Shown here: positions 44,691-53,260 of the stretch, in pieces
Layout of the letters: the number at the start of each line of letters is the position of its first letter
Position numbering within the stretch: position 1 is the first letter of the stretch
Source: Chryseobacterium sp. 36-9
Lineage (GTDB): Bacteria > Bacteroidota > Bacteroidia > Flavobacteriales > Weeksellaceae
Length of the DNA: 64,000 bases
Assembly: GCA_001898785.1 (NCBI GenBank)
Contig: MKVE01000020.1
Span: 1 to 64,000, forward strand
Reading direction: 5' to 3'
Position numbers and translations under genes: made by a program
The notes under the pieces: model-generated
The model's database searches: none
What the model saw: only the letters and a program-made list of their open reading frames with translations
What the model was told of the DNA's origin: nothing

Positions 44691-45145
44691 TATTTATTTT
44701 CGTCAAAATTATCGTAATAAGTAAAATCTTTGGTAATTTTTCCATTCTCAATGGTGAAAATTGTACAAATCGGCAATTCAAATTTGGAATTATCCGGCGC
44801 AGTTCCTGTCGAAACAAATTCAACAATGACATTGTTATTGCCAGATACATAAATTGTTTTGATCTCATCTTTCAGGTCAGGAAAGATTTCGGTTAACTCC
44901 GAATATTTCTTGACAAATTCTTGTCGGCTTTGCTTTACAATTCCGATTCCGAAACTTGGATCTTTAAATTCTGCGTTTTCCACGTAAAGTTCAGAGAGCG
45001 CTTTCCATTGATGTTGGTTGAACAGTTGGAAATATTTCTTTACGAATTGTTCATTAGTCGAATTGTCCTTCGAATCACAATTGTTACAGGCAATTGTAAT
45101 TACAGAAACAAATAATGCCGTTATCAGAATTTGAATGATTTTCAT
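44690..45145 (-). CDS. NTF2/SnoaL-like lipoprotein
   Basis: Function unknown. The 151 residues start with a lipoprotein signal (TIAC, Cys about 20; two further Cys follow in NNCDS) and continue as a single NTF2-like cone (about 32-150): FVKKYFQLFNQHQWKALSELYVENAEFKDP, then VEFVSTG and ICTIFTIENGKITKDFTYYD, the usual SnoaL ending. The family includes isomerases and ligand-binding proteins; no catalytic His/Asp pair stands out. It is sandwiched between the antiporter (11-nt gap) and alkB-like gene (1-nt overlap). Confidence 0.8.
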   Translation of the reverse strand: MKIIQILITALFVSVITIACNNCDSKDNSTNEQFVKKYFQLFNQHQWKALSELYVENAEFKDPSFGIGIVKQSRQEFVKKYSELTEIFPDLKDEIKTIYVSGNNNVIVEFVSTGTAPDNSKFELPICTIFTIENGKITKDFTYYDNFDENK

Positions 45146-45156
45146 ATTATATTTTT

Positions 45157-46737
45157 TTAGATGCTCTTAATTCGTTCCTCTTCCAAATCAATCTGGTACA
45201 ATTGCTGACGGATGATTTCCTCATCAATTTTCGGATCTTGATTCAGTTCTGTCAGATATTCTCTTTGGTTTTCAAGAAGTTCGTAAAATATTTCTTTCGA
45301 TTCATTGCTCATCCAGCTGTCGTCATTCGCATTGATTTTTTCTTCCCAATGTTTCATAATCCTTTCAAATCCCGGATTTCCATTCAAACCGTTGTCATAC
45401 TTATATTTCAATTTGTCATAAATATGGTGTCGCAATCCGTGCTTGATTTTTCGCCTGGTTTCCAATTCGTCTTCTTCATTGTAAATTCCTCCAAACAAAC
45501 CTGTTCTTTGAATTAGCACAGGCAAAGTAAGACCCTGAATTACCAAAGTCAATAAAATGACAATAAATGTGATGAATAAAATCAAATTTCTGTGCGGAAA
45601 TGCCTCACCATTTAAAGTCACCGGAATAGCCAAAGCAGCAGCTAGTGAAACCACACCACGCATTCCTGTCCAACCGAGAAGTAATGGCATCAGATAACGT
45701 CTGCGTCTGGATGAAGCGTTAGGAATGACACTGGGACGGAAAATAATCGTCGCCACCAAAGCCGCATAAGCACTGATAATTCTGGCCAAAATCAAAACAG
45801 CTGTCACCAAAATGCTATAACCAACTGCCGTTCTTACCTGAACACCTTCCGAACGGATACCGTCTACAATCTCCGGAAGTTCCAATCCTATCAGCAAAAA
45901 CACGATGCCGTTGAGAATGAAAACAAAACTTTCCCAAACGCTGTAACCTTTGATTCGGCTGGCACTGTTAAGAAAAATCAAACGTTTGGAGGACATATAC
46001 AATCCGCCGGCAACTACCGCCAAAACGCCGGAACTGTGGAGTAATTCTGCAGCGAGATACATAAAATAAGGTTCAATCAATGTCAATGCGACATCAGAAG
46101 CAGGTTCTGTATCCAGCAATTTGTGAATCTGAACGAATAACCAACCCAAAACCAATCCGATTCCAGCGCCGCCGATGACCATCCATACAAAGCTGGTAGC
46201 TGCTTCCTGCCAGATAAATTGTCCAGTCCCGACAGCAATCAGTGCAAATCGGAAAATAATTAATGAAGAAGCATCGTTCAGGAGACTTTCGCCCTCAAGA
46301 ATTGCTGATGTTGATTTTGGAATTTTGACAAATTTGGTAATAGCACCTGTACTCACAGCATCAGGAGGCGAGACAATTCCGCCCAAAAGAAATCCCAATC
46401 CGATGGTGAAGCCGGGAATAAAATGATTGGCGAAAATAGCTACTGACAATGCCGTAAAAAAAACGACCAAAAATGCGAAACTGCCGATGATTCGCCACCA
46501 TTTTTTCATTTCTTTGAAAGAAATGCTCCAAGCTGCTTCGAACAGTAAAGGTGGTAAAAAAATGAAAAAGATGAGGTCCGGGTCCACTCTCACCATTGGC
46601 AAACCGGGAACAAAACTGATGAGTAAGCCGGCAACCACCAGCAAAATAGGATAGGCGATTCTCAGTTTATTGGCCAAAATGGTAAGCAACACAATGGTCG
46701 CAACCATAGCAAGCAAAAAAGGTAAAAGTGTATGCAT
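45157..46737 (-). CDS. Na+/H+ antiporter, CPA1 family
   Basis: Inner-membrane cation/proton exchanger for pH and sodium homeostasis. The 526 residues have about 12 membrane segments with the CPA1 features FLPPLLFEAAW (about 59-69), PPDAVS (about 127-132), GESLLNDASSLIIF (about 148-161, transport Asp) and GWTGMRGVVSLAAALAIP (about 350-367). A hydrophilic cytoplasmic tail of about 100 residues follows. It resembles YjcE/NhaP-type bacterial antiporters. Confidence 0.92.
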   Translation of the reverse strand: MHTLLPFLLAMVATIVLLTILANKLRIAYPILLVVAGLLISFVPGLPMVRVDPDLIFFIFLPPLLFEAAWSISFKEMKKWWRIIGSFAFLVVFFTALSVAIFANHFIPGFTIGLGFLLGGIVSPPDAVSTGAITKFVKIPKSTSAILEGESLLNDASSLIIFRFALIAVGTGQFIWQEAATSFVWMVIGGAGIGLVLGWLFVQIHKLLDTEPASDVALTLIEPYFMYLAAELLHSSGVLAVVAGGLYMSSKRLIFLNSASRIKGYSVWESFVFILNGIVFLLIGLELPEIVDGIRSEGVQVRTAVGYSILVTAVLILARIISAYAALVATIIFRPSVIPNASSRRRRYLMPLLLGWTGMRGVVSLAAALAIPVTLNGEAFPHRNLILFITFIVILLTLVIQGLTLPVLIQRTGLFGGIYNEEDELETRRKIKHGLRHHIYDKLKYKYDNGLNGNPGFERIMKHWEEKINANDDSWMSNESKEIFYELLENQREYLTELNQDPKIDEEIIRQQLYQIDLEEERIKSI

Positions 46738-46845
46738 TAATTATTGATGTGTTTTTAAGTTCAAAATAATTCTTAAAAATATAAAAATGCCCGAATTTTT
46801 CCTATAAGTTATTTCTGATTTTAGAAACCTTTGTTTGATTATTCT

Positions 46846-46853
46846 TATTTTTG
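46846..46853 (+). promoter_or_regulatory. -7 box upstream of hisS
   Basis: TATTTTTG matches TAnnTTTG, 41 nt before the chosen hisS start. Confidence 0.4.
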
Positions 46854-46894
46854 CAGTCGATTTAACATTTATCAATCATCATTTATTTTATATA

Positions 46895-48244
46895 ATGAAG
46901 CCGAGCTTAGCAAAAGGAACCAGAGATTTTACTGCGAAAGAAGTTTCCAGAAGAAAATACATCATCAATACATTACAGAAGAATTTTGAATTGTTTGGAT
47001 TCCAGCCTTTGGAAACGCCAAGTTTCGAAAATCTTTCAACTTTGACAGGAAAATATGGCGAGGAAGGTGATAGATTGATTTTTAAAATCTTAAATTCCGG
47101 CGATTATGCTTCAAAAGCCAATGATGATGACTGGACGAATAAAAATTCCCAAAAACTCATTTCCCAGATTTCCGAAAAAGCACTTCGCTACGACTTAACA
47201 GTCCCATTTGCCCGTTTTGTGGCAATGAATCACGGACAATTGGCTTTTCCTTTTAAGCGCTATCAGATTCAGCCGGTTTGGAGAGCTGACAGACCTCAGA
47301 AAGGGAGATTTCGAGAGTTTTATCAATGTGATGCGGATGTTGTAGGAAGTACCAGTCTTTGGCAGGAAGTGGAATTGTTACAGTTGTATTTTAAATCATT
47401 CCAGGATTTGAAATTATCCGTTTCGATTCACATCAATAATAGAAAAATTCTTTCCGGATTAGCCGAATATGCCGGAATTGCCAATCAATTGATTGATTTT
47501 ACCGTTGCGTTGGACAAGCTTGATAAAATTGGAAAAGATGGCGTTGTAAAAGAAATGCAGGAAAAAGGAATTTCTGAAGAAGCGATTTCTAAACTGGATT
47601 TTCTTTTCAATCAAACGACTGATGCGTTGGAAAATCTTCTTAATCTTAAAGAAAAATTCGCTGGAAACAAAATCGGACTGAAAGGTGTTGAAGAATTGGA
47701 ATTTGTTATTACTAATGCTTTGAATCTCGGCATCGATTCTCAGAATCTTGTTTTTGATATCACTTTAGCCAGAGGTTTGGATTATTATACAGGCGCTATT
47801 TTTGAGGTTAAGGCCGATGAAGTCGTAATGGGTTCTATAGGTGGTGGCGGTCGTTATGACAATCTGACGGAAGTTTTCGGCGTAAAAGATATTCCGGGAA
47901 TTGGTATTTCTTTTGGTTTGGACAGGATTTATCTTGTAATGGAAGAATTAGGCGTTTTTCCTGAGGATTCTGAGAACAATGTCAAATACCTTTTCGCCAA
48001 CTACGGAGAAGCCGAATCCATCGAAGCTTTGAAACTGATTTCGGAATTAAGAGCAAAAAATATTTCCGCAGAGCTATATCCCGAAGCTTCCAAACTGAAA
48101 AAACAATTTACTTACGCAGAGAAAAAAGGCATAGAAAATCTTGTTTTTCTTGGAGGAGAAGAAATCAAAAGTCAATCAGTTACCGTAAAGAATTTGCAAA
48201 CCGGAGAACAGCAAACATTAAAAATCGAAGAATTTTTAAATTAG
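46895..48244 (+). CDS. hisS: Histidyl-tRNA synthetase
   Basis: Class II aminoacyl-tRNA synthetase charging tRNA-His. From the ATG at 46895 it has 449 residues, beginning [12 protein letters not shown] as in other HisRS. An upstream in-frame ATG at 46835 would place a promoter box (46846-46853) inside the gene. Motifs: class II motif 1 region ([17 protein letters not shown]), motif 2 [23 protein letters not shown], the HisA segment [13 protein letters not shown], motif 3 [10 protein letters not shown], and the C-terminal anticodon-binding domain (about 350-449). Confidence 0.96.
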   Translation: MKPSLAKGTRDFTAKEVSRRKYIINTLQKNFELFGFQPLETPSFENLSTLTGKYGEEGDRLIFKILNSGDYASKANDDDWTNKNSQKLISQISEKALRYDLTVPFARFVAMNHGQLAFPFKRYQIQPVWRADRPQKGRFREFYQCDADVVGSTSLWQEVELLQLYFKSFQDLKLSVSIHINNRKILSGLAEYAGIANQLIDFTVALDKLDKIGKDGVVKEMQEKGISEEAISKLDFLFNQTTDALENLLNLKEKFAGNKIGLKGVEELEFVITNALNLGIDSQNLVFDITLARGLDYYTGAIFEVKADEVVMGSIGGGGRYDNLTEVFGVKDIPGIGISFGLDRIYLVMEELGVFPEDSENNVKYLFANYGEAESIEALKLISELRAKNISAELYPEASKLKKQFTYAEKKGIENLVFLGGEEIKSQSVTVKNLQTGEQQTLKIEEFLN

Positions 48245-48250
48245 ATACTA

Positions 48251-50005
48251 TTAATTCTCCGATATCAGACCAGGTATATTTCCCATAGCTTGATAATTAG
48301 AATTATCAAGCTCCTTTTTTCTGTTTCTGATAAAATCTGTAGGTCTGATTCCATTGATTTCAAAGAAAAGATCAGAGAAGTTCTGTCTGGAAGCTATACC
48401 ACATTCTTTTGCCAACGTATCAATCGTATAATTGAGATAAACATTCTTTTCGAATAATAATTTGGTTATGTGTCTGATTCTCAAGTCGCCCAGGTATTTG
48501 TTGAAATTCATTCCTTTGTGCTCATTGATGACATGAGAAAGATAGTTTGAATTGGTATCCAGTTGAATGGCAAGCTTCTGAATGGTAAGACCTTTCTGTG
48601 TGAACTGTTTTTTCTCCTCAAATATTTTGAGTTTATATAATAATTCTTCTTTTATTGTTTCCGCAATATGAGTTTTTTTGTCATCGTGATTTACGGAACT
48701 GACTGTTGGAACAATATTTTCAGGACGGGTATAATTATGATTTTGTAATTTTTCCTGCAGCAAAAAATATTTTTGGAGAATATCCTTTTCTTTTTTGAAT
48801 TTTTTATATAAAGTAAAAATCAGGAATGCGGCTAAAAAGGCCAGAAAAGTTATAAAAACACTGCTCCATATATTAGCCTTTTCTAATTTTCCTTTTTCTT
48901 CCAATAAAGCATTTGTATCATATTCTCTGTGGACTTTAGGCGATAGATAAGCAAAATCCCGGGAAATAATGCTGTCAGCTTTTAATAATTGGGTTGTGTA
49001 AAATAATTGCTGCTTAGCATCATTCTTTCCTTTGTAATGATTGATGAGAATCTCGTAATTTTCCCTAAGCTCCGGAAGAATAAAATCTTGCTTAGAAAAA
49101 ATGGAATCAATTTTTTTGAAATTAGATATGGCTAAGTTTTCATTCTTGAGAGCCAGGTAACTTTTTCCAATATAAAAATAATCCACTGATTTCCAGGCGA
49201 AATCTTCTTTTATAAGATCCAAAGATTGTGTTAGGTAATCAATAGCAGAATCATATTTATTATTAGAATATTCTGATAATCCTTTAGCTTTCAAAAAATA
49301 ACCTCTTTCCTGGGAAAAATCCGGCTCATTAAAGGTCTTGAGTAATCCGATATTGGTAAGAGAGTCTACTTTTGCATAATTTTTCAGGTTTCTGTAGCAG
49401 ATAATCATCTGATGAAGACTGTTAAGATAACCTTTTGTATTGTTGAAAATCTGGAACTTATGAGATTTTGTATTATTGGATTCCGTCTCAAAATAAGCAA
49501 CACATTCTTTGAATAACTCCAAAGCCTCCTCATTATATCCCAAATAATTTTTTACAACGCCTAAGTGATAGGAAACCTTATTTTTAAGATAGTTATCACC
49601 TGTATTTTTAGAATATTTATAAGCCATTAGATATTCATCCAAAGCAGGCTTGTATTTTTTCATTTTTGCATAATAGATACTGCCTTTCAGGACATAAGCA
49701 GTAGAAATTCTGTCATCGCTGGATGATTTATAAGCAGCATCCAGACAGCTGTCAGCATAAATTAATTTTTTATCCCATGACTTTGAATAAAAAACCGCGT
49801 CGCGATATGCCTGGAATAGCTCAGGGTATTTTTTTTCGGTTTTTGCTTTTTTTATGTAAGGATTTATGTAAGAAAAAGCACGGGTGTCATTCTCGGAATA
49901 GTTTTCATATCCTTTCCTGTAATTTTCATAGCTCATTGGGCCTTTGTCTTTTGAAAAAACAAATCCGCCGGAAAGGATCAATATGATAAAGAAAAAATTT
50001 TTCAT
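48251..50005 (-). CDS. Membrane-spanning TPR-AraC transcriptional regulator
   Basis: One-protein signal transducer. The 584 residues: signal peptide (about 1-18), roughly seven TPR-like helical pairs facing the periplasm (about 40-365; e.g. ALDEYLMAYKYSKNTGDNYLKNKVSYHLGVV and NEEALELFKECVAYFE), one membrane helix (about 379-400, VFITFLAFLAAFLIFTLY), a coiled linker (KKFKKEKDILQKYFLLQEKLQ), and a C-terminal AraC double HTH (about 470-570; LDTNSNYLSHVINEHKG and ASRQNFSDLFFEINGIRP). It diverges from a tiny lipoprotein gene at 50288 and may control it. Ligand unknown; TPRs suggest a peptide or protein. Confidence 0.88.
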   Translation of the reverse strand: MKNFFFIILILSGGFVFSKDKGPMSYENYRKGYENYSENDTRAFSYINPYIKKAKTEKKYPELFQAYRDAVFYSKSWDKKLIYADSCLDAAYKSSSDDRISTAYVLKGSIYYAKMKKYKPALDEYLMAYKYSKNTGDNYLKNKVSYHLGVVKNYLGYNEEALELFKECVAYFETESNNTKSHKFQIFNNTKGYLNSLHQMIICYRNLKNYAKVDSLTNIGLLKTFNEPDFSQERGYFLKAKGLSEYSNNKYDSAIDYLTQSLDLIKEDFAWKSVDYFYIGKSYLALKNENLAISNFKKIDSIFSKQDFILPELRENYEILINHYKGKNDAKQQLFYTTQLLKADSIISRDFAYLSPKVHREYDTNALLEEKGKLEKANIWSSVFITFLAFLAAFLIFTLYKKFKKEKDILQKYFLLQEKLQNHNYTRPENIVPTVSSVNHDDKKTHIAETIKEELLYKLKIFEEKKQFTQKGLTIQKLAIQLDTNSNYLSHVINEHKGMNFNKYLGDLRIRHITKLLFEKNVYLNYTIDTLAKECGIASRQNFSDLFFEINGIRPTDFIRNRKKELDNSNYQAMGNIPGLISEN

Positions 50006-50037
50006 TTCAAATTTTTAAACTTCATCATTTGTGTCCA

Positions 50038-50045
50038 CAAAAATA
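50038..50045 (-). promoter_or_regulatory. -7 box of the TPR-AraC gene
   Basis: Reads TATTTTTG on the minus strand, a perfect TAnnTTTG match 32 nt before the start codon at 50005. Confidence 0.45.
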
Positions 50046-50141
50046 CGGAAATCCTAAATATTATTGAGAAATATTTTATAAAAAAAGATTATGAGTTAGA
50101 AAATGATATTTTTAACTTTAATACATTGATTTTCAAATTTT

Positions 50142-50149
50142 TATATTTG
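50142..50149 (+). promoter_or_regulatory. -7 box of the small lipoprotein gene
   Basis: TATATTTG matches TAnnTTTG and lies 138 nt before the start at 50288, implying a leader of about 130 nt that contains the dyad at 50171-50192. Confidence 0.45.
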
Positions 50150-50170
50150 TCTCAATTTCTGAATTAGGAC

Positions 50171-50192
50171 GTCTTGATTTCAAAATCATGAC
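50171..50192. promoter_or_regulatory. Dyad in the leader of the small lipoprotein gene
   Basis: GTCTTGATTT-CA-AAATCATGAC: 10-bp arms with one mismatch. A second, looser pair TGACC (50189-50193)/GGTCA (from about 50209) follows. This is a possible binding site for the adjacent AraC-type regulator or an RNA hairpin. Confidence 0.4.
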
Positions 50193-50287
50193 CATAAATG
50201 CTTTCATGGGTCAAAATTAGAATATAATTTCGTCACAGAAAACGAACAGAAAGTTTTTCAAAAATTTATAAAAAATTATTACTCTAT

Positions 50288-50503
50288 ATGAAAAAATTCA
50301 TTTCAATCTTAGCAATTGCTCTTGTATCTCTAAACTTTGTTTCTTGTAGACAAGATGATGTAACTTCTGATTTAGATGTTAATCCAACTTCCCAGGAGAA
50401 ATTGACTTTTAATAAAGGTGGTGTTACAGCTGATACTGTGGCTGCAAAAGCTCAAAGACCAGTTGATCCGGATCCACCGGTAAAAGATGGTACTAGCTGG
50501 TAA
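50288..50503 (+). CDS. Small putative lipoprotein, 71 residues
   Basis: Function unknown. It has a clean lipoprotein signal (MKKFISILAIALVSLNFVSC, lipidated C20), then 51 polar residues without predicted structure, rich in D, T and P, ending in a proline/aspartate segment RPVDPDPPVKDGTSW. It has its own promoter box and long leader and diverges from the TPR-AraC regulator. Small size, lipidation and partner suggest a secreted signal or surface ligand, but that is inference. Composition matches surrounding genes, so I consider it a real gene. Confidence 0.7.
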   Translation: MKKFISILAIALVSLNFVSCRQDDVTSDLDVNPTSQEKLTFNKGGVTADTVAAKAQRPVDPDPPVKDGTSW

Positions 50504-50559
50504 GATTGATCTTCATAATTAATTTAATTTTATTAAACATTCATTCTCAGCACTTATAC

Positions 50560-50591
50560 ACTGCCTCTTTCTTTTTTTTGATAGAGGCAGT
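50560..50591. terminator. Hairpin behind the small lipoprotein gene
   Basis: ACTGCCTCT (50560-50568) pairs with AGAGGCAGT (50583-50591) around a 14-nt T-rich loop. The T-run lies in the loop rather than after the stem, so termination is uncertain. Confidence 0.45.
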
Positions 50592-50760
50592 ACTTAATTC
50601 GGAAATATCAAAAATGCTATTCAGTCAAAATTCAATAAAAAACTATGTCTAAAATAAATAACCTTATAGTCATCAAGTTAACCGAAGTTGCTCTAATATT
50701 TTTGAAAATGTGCTTCGGTGACGAAATCTTTCGTAAAAGACCGAATTAAAAAAGTTTATC

Positions 50761-50768
50761 TACTTTTG
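50761..50768 (+). promoter_or_regulatory. -7 box upstream of the CvfB-like gene
   Basis: TACTTTTG matches TAnnTTTG, 16 nt before the start codon at 50785, implying a very short leader. Confidence 0.45.
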
Positions 50769-50784
50769 CAGGAAATTAAATCCT

Positions 50785-51609
50785 ATGAAGCCCGGACAAA
50801 CTAATTCTCTTATTATTTCTGAAAAAATATCTTCTGGTTTTATTCTAAGAGACGAAAATCAGGAAAAAGCTTTTATTCAGAAAGTTTTTGCAGAAGATAG
50901 CTGGGAAATTGGAACAGAAGTAGATGTTTTTATTTACCAGGAAGAAGGAACCCTGAAAGCAACGACAGAAAAAGCCAATGCTGAAATAGGAGAATTTGCG
51001 GTGATGACTTGTGTACAAAGTCTTCCAAGCGGGGCTTTTATGGATTGGGGGATTATCAAAGACCTTTTTATTCCTTATAAACAGCAGAAGTCCAAGATTG
51101 TGGAAGGCAAGCGATATCTGGTTTATGTTTATATCGACGAGGCAACAGGATTGATTACCGGCACAACCAAATTCAAACGCAATCCGCAATATGATGAGCT
51201 TCCTTTCAAGAATGGAGATAAAGTGGATCTGATCATGATGAACGAATCAGAATTAGGTTGGAATGTTGTTATTAACAAAAAATATATCGGATTAATTTAT
51301 GCTTCTGATGTTTTCAAAAAGTTATATCCTTTGTCGGAAGAAACGGGATATATCAAAACCATTCGTGAAGATGGCAAAATTGATGTGACACTTCAGCCTC
51401 AAGGCTTTGAAAATGTAGACGAATTCAAACAGAAAGTTCTGGACAAACTGCAAGATAGCTACGGTTTGCTTTATCTTTCTGACAAATCGTCTCCGGAAGA
51501 AATCAAAGATGAATTGCAGATGAGTAAGAAAAACTTTAAAAAAGCAATCGGAAGTCTTTATAAGGATAAAGCGATCGAAATTCTGGAGGACAGGATCAGA
51601 TTGTTATGA
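50785..51609 (+). CDS. CvfB-like S1-domain RNA-binding protein
   Basis: Member of the CvfB/YitL family: tandem S1-like beta-barrels plus a C-terminal winged helix. The 274 residues show S1-like segments around 10-70 (GTEVDVFIYQEEGTLKATT), 75-140 (GAFMDWGIIKDLFIPYKQQ, the most conserved part) and 150-210, with the winged helix at about 225-274 (SPEEIKDELQMSKKNFKKAIGSLYKDKAIEI). CvfB proteins bind RNA and affect virulence gene expression in staphylococci; the role here is unknown. Confidence 0.88.
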   Translation: MKPGQTNSLIISEKISSGFILRDENQEKAFIQKVFAEDSWEIGTEVDVFIYQEEGTLKATTEKANAEIGEFAVMTCVQSLPSGAFMDWGIIKDLFIPYKQQKSKIVEGKRYLVYVYIDEATGLITGTTKFKRNPQYDELPFKNGDKVDLIMMNESELGWNVVINKKYIGLIYASDVFKKLYPLSEETGYIKTIREDGKIDVTLQPQGFENVDEFKQKVLDKLQDSYGLLYLSDKSSPEEIKDELQMSKKNFKKAIGSLYKDKAIEILEDRIRLL

Positions 51610-51700
51610 TTTCCTATGCAAATTATCAGTTTTCCCAAATTTAATACCTATTAGTTTTTCATTGGAATCGTTTTTGTTTTAGCAGACAAAATAATAACTA

Positions 51701-52600
51701 ATGAAAAAAATTCTTATTAGTGGCGCAACCGGACTGGTAGGTAAAAAACTCTCCAAGAAATTATACGAACGTGGATATAAGGTGGAGATTTTGGTTCGTT
51801 CAAAAAAAGAAAAAACAAATTTCAAATCCTATGTTTGGGATTATGAGAATCAGTTTTTGGAAGAATGTGCGCTGGATAATACTTATATTTTCATTCATTT
51901 GGCAGGTGCTCCCATTAGCAAACGCTGGACAAATCCTTACAAAAAAGAAATTTATAGAAGCAGAGTGGATTCCGCTCAGTTTATTTATGAGAGAATGTTT
52001 GAAAAAGATATCCATCCGGAAGCTGTAATTTCTGCGTCTGCGGTTGGCTTTTATGGACAAGTGACGTCTGAACATATTTTTTCAGAAGAAGATTTACCGG
52101 CACAAGATTTCCTTGGTAATGTTTGTGCGGATTGGGAATTGAAAGCCTTACAGTTTCAGAATCTTGGAAGCAGGGTAGTGAGAATCAGAACAGCAACGGT
52201 ACTTTCTGAAAAAGGAGGTGCTTTGGATACTTTTAGAAAATCTGTAGATTTCAACCTGGGAGCAGCTTTAGGGACTGGTCAGCAATATTTTCCCTGGATT
52301 CATATTGATGATTTGGTGAATATTTATTTCAAAGCGGTAGAGGATGTGTCTATGAATGGGGCTTACAATGCATCTGCTCCGGATTTTGTAACTAACGAAA
52401 TTCTCACCAAAAAACTGGCTTCACATCTTAATAAAAAATTGTTCCTCCCTAACGTTCCAAAATTCGTTATAAAAACTGTTCTGGGTGAAATGTCGGTTTT
52501 GGCGTTGGAAGGAAGTCGCATTTCTTCAGAAAAAATTGAGAATTCGGGGTTTAATTTCAAATATAATAACCTGGATTCTGCACTTTCAGATATCCTTTGA
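51701..52600 (+). CDS. TIGR01777-type NAD(P)-dependent epimerase/dehydratase
   Basis: Extended SDR of the YfcH/SulA-like group. The 299 residues start with the dinucleotide-binding motif ISGATGLVGKKL (about 5-16). They contain AGAPISKRWTNPYKKEIYRSRV (about 68-89), a family hallmark, then SASAVGFYG with the active-site Tyr and PWIHIDDLVNIYFKAVED (about 203-220). A C-terminal DUF1731-like tail (about 250-299; VPKFVIKTVLGEMSVLALEGSR) completes the family layout. Substrate not known. Confidence 0.9.
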   Translation: MKKILISGATGLVGKKLSKKLYERGYKVEILVRSKKEKTNFKSYVWDYENQFLEECALDNTYIFIHLAGAPISKRWTNPYKKEIYRSRVDSAQFIYERMFEKDIHPEAVISASAVGFYGQVTSEHIFSEEDLPAQDFLGNVCADWELKALQFQNLGSRVVRIRTATVLSEKGGALDTFRKSVDFNLGAALGTGQQYFPWIHIDDLVNIYFKAVEDVSMNGAYNASAPDFVTNEILTKKLASHLNKKLFLPNVPKFVIKTVLGEMSVLALEGSRISSEKIENSGFNFKYNNLDSALSDIL

Positions 52601-52657
52601 TGTATTAATTGCTTTTGCAAATCGATATAAAAGCCTTATTTTTATCAAAATTTTTCA

Positions 52658-53203
52658 ATGAGACTTACCGAAGAAAATCAAGAAAAACTTTCTGTTTTAG
52701 AAAAAATAGCCAATGGAATCATTTGGTGGGTCGGTTCTATCCAGTCGTTGATTTTTCATACGATATTTTTCATTGTTTGTTTTGCGTTGCCGATTTTCAA
52801 TATCGTTGAATTTGAGCATATGTTATTGGTTTTGACAACCGTTGTTTCTTTGGAGGCGATTTATTTGGCGATTTTCATTCAGATGTCAGTGAATAAAAGT
52901 TCTGAACATATTGAAGATTTGAAAGAAGATGTCAATGAAATCCAGGAAGATATTGATGAGATCCAGGAAGATATCGATGAAATCCAGGAAGATATTGAAG
53001 AGATCCAGGAAGACGTAGAAGAAATTCAGGAAGATGTTGAGGAAATCAGTGAAGACGAAGACGAAGATGACCACAGTGAACGCGCAAGAACTGTAATGCT
53101 GAAAAGCAAAGTCACGAATAATAAGAATGACATCAAAAACCTAAAAGATAAAATAAAAGAGTTGGAAGGCTTAATAGAAAGTCTTAAAAAAGAAGAAGAG
53201 TAG
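52658..53203 (+). CDS. DUF1003-like membrane protein with heptad-repeat coiled coil
   Basis: Function unknown. The 181 residues comprise a short N-terminal soluble part, two membrane helices (about 30-52 and 57-80), then a long charged region. The end of the second helix (VVSLEAIYLAIFIQMS) resembles DUF1003. Residues 94-128 are five consecutive heptads of the form EIQED(I/V)(D/E), encoded by five 21-bp repeats (52937-53041). They are followed by an acidic stretch and a second basic/acidic helix (about 147-181). The strict heptads predict a coiled coil facing the cytoplasm, probably oligomerising. Repeat number may vary between strains. Confidence 0.8.
   Translation: MRLTEENQEKLSVLEKIANGIIWWVGSIQSLIFHTIFFIVCFALPIFNIVEFEHMLLVLTTVVSLEAIYLAIFIQMSVNKSSEHIEDLKEDVNEIQEDIDEIQEDIDEIQEDIEEIQEDVEEIQEDVEEISEDEDEDDHSERARTVMLKSKVTNNKNDIKNLKDKIKELEGLIESLKKEEE
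52937..53041 (+). repeat. Five 21-bp in-frame tandem repeats
   Basis: Units start at 52937, 52958, 52979, 53000 and 53021, each close to GAAATCCAGGAAGATATTGA-T; a degenerate sixth begins at 53042. Confidence 0.9.
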
Positions 53204-53230
53204 ATACTGTTTATAATACTAAATAATTTT

Positions 53231-53254
53231 GTCAGTCTGAAGCTCTCGAAGACC
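53231..53254. repeat. CTGA...TCGAAG dispersed repeat
   Basis: GTCAGTCTGAAGCTCTCGAA-GACC, a diverged copy of the element at 5041 and 6784, in the gap between convergent genes. Confidence 0.45.
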
Positions 53255-53260
53255 TAAACA

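Noticed and set aside
52937-53041. 21-bp repeats as a CRISPR-like array
   Set aside because: Units are contiguous without spacers, in frame, and encode a coiled coil.
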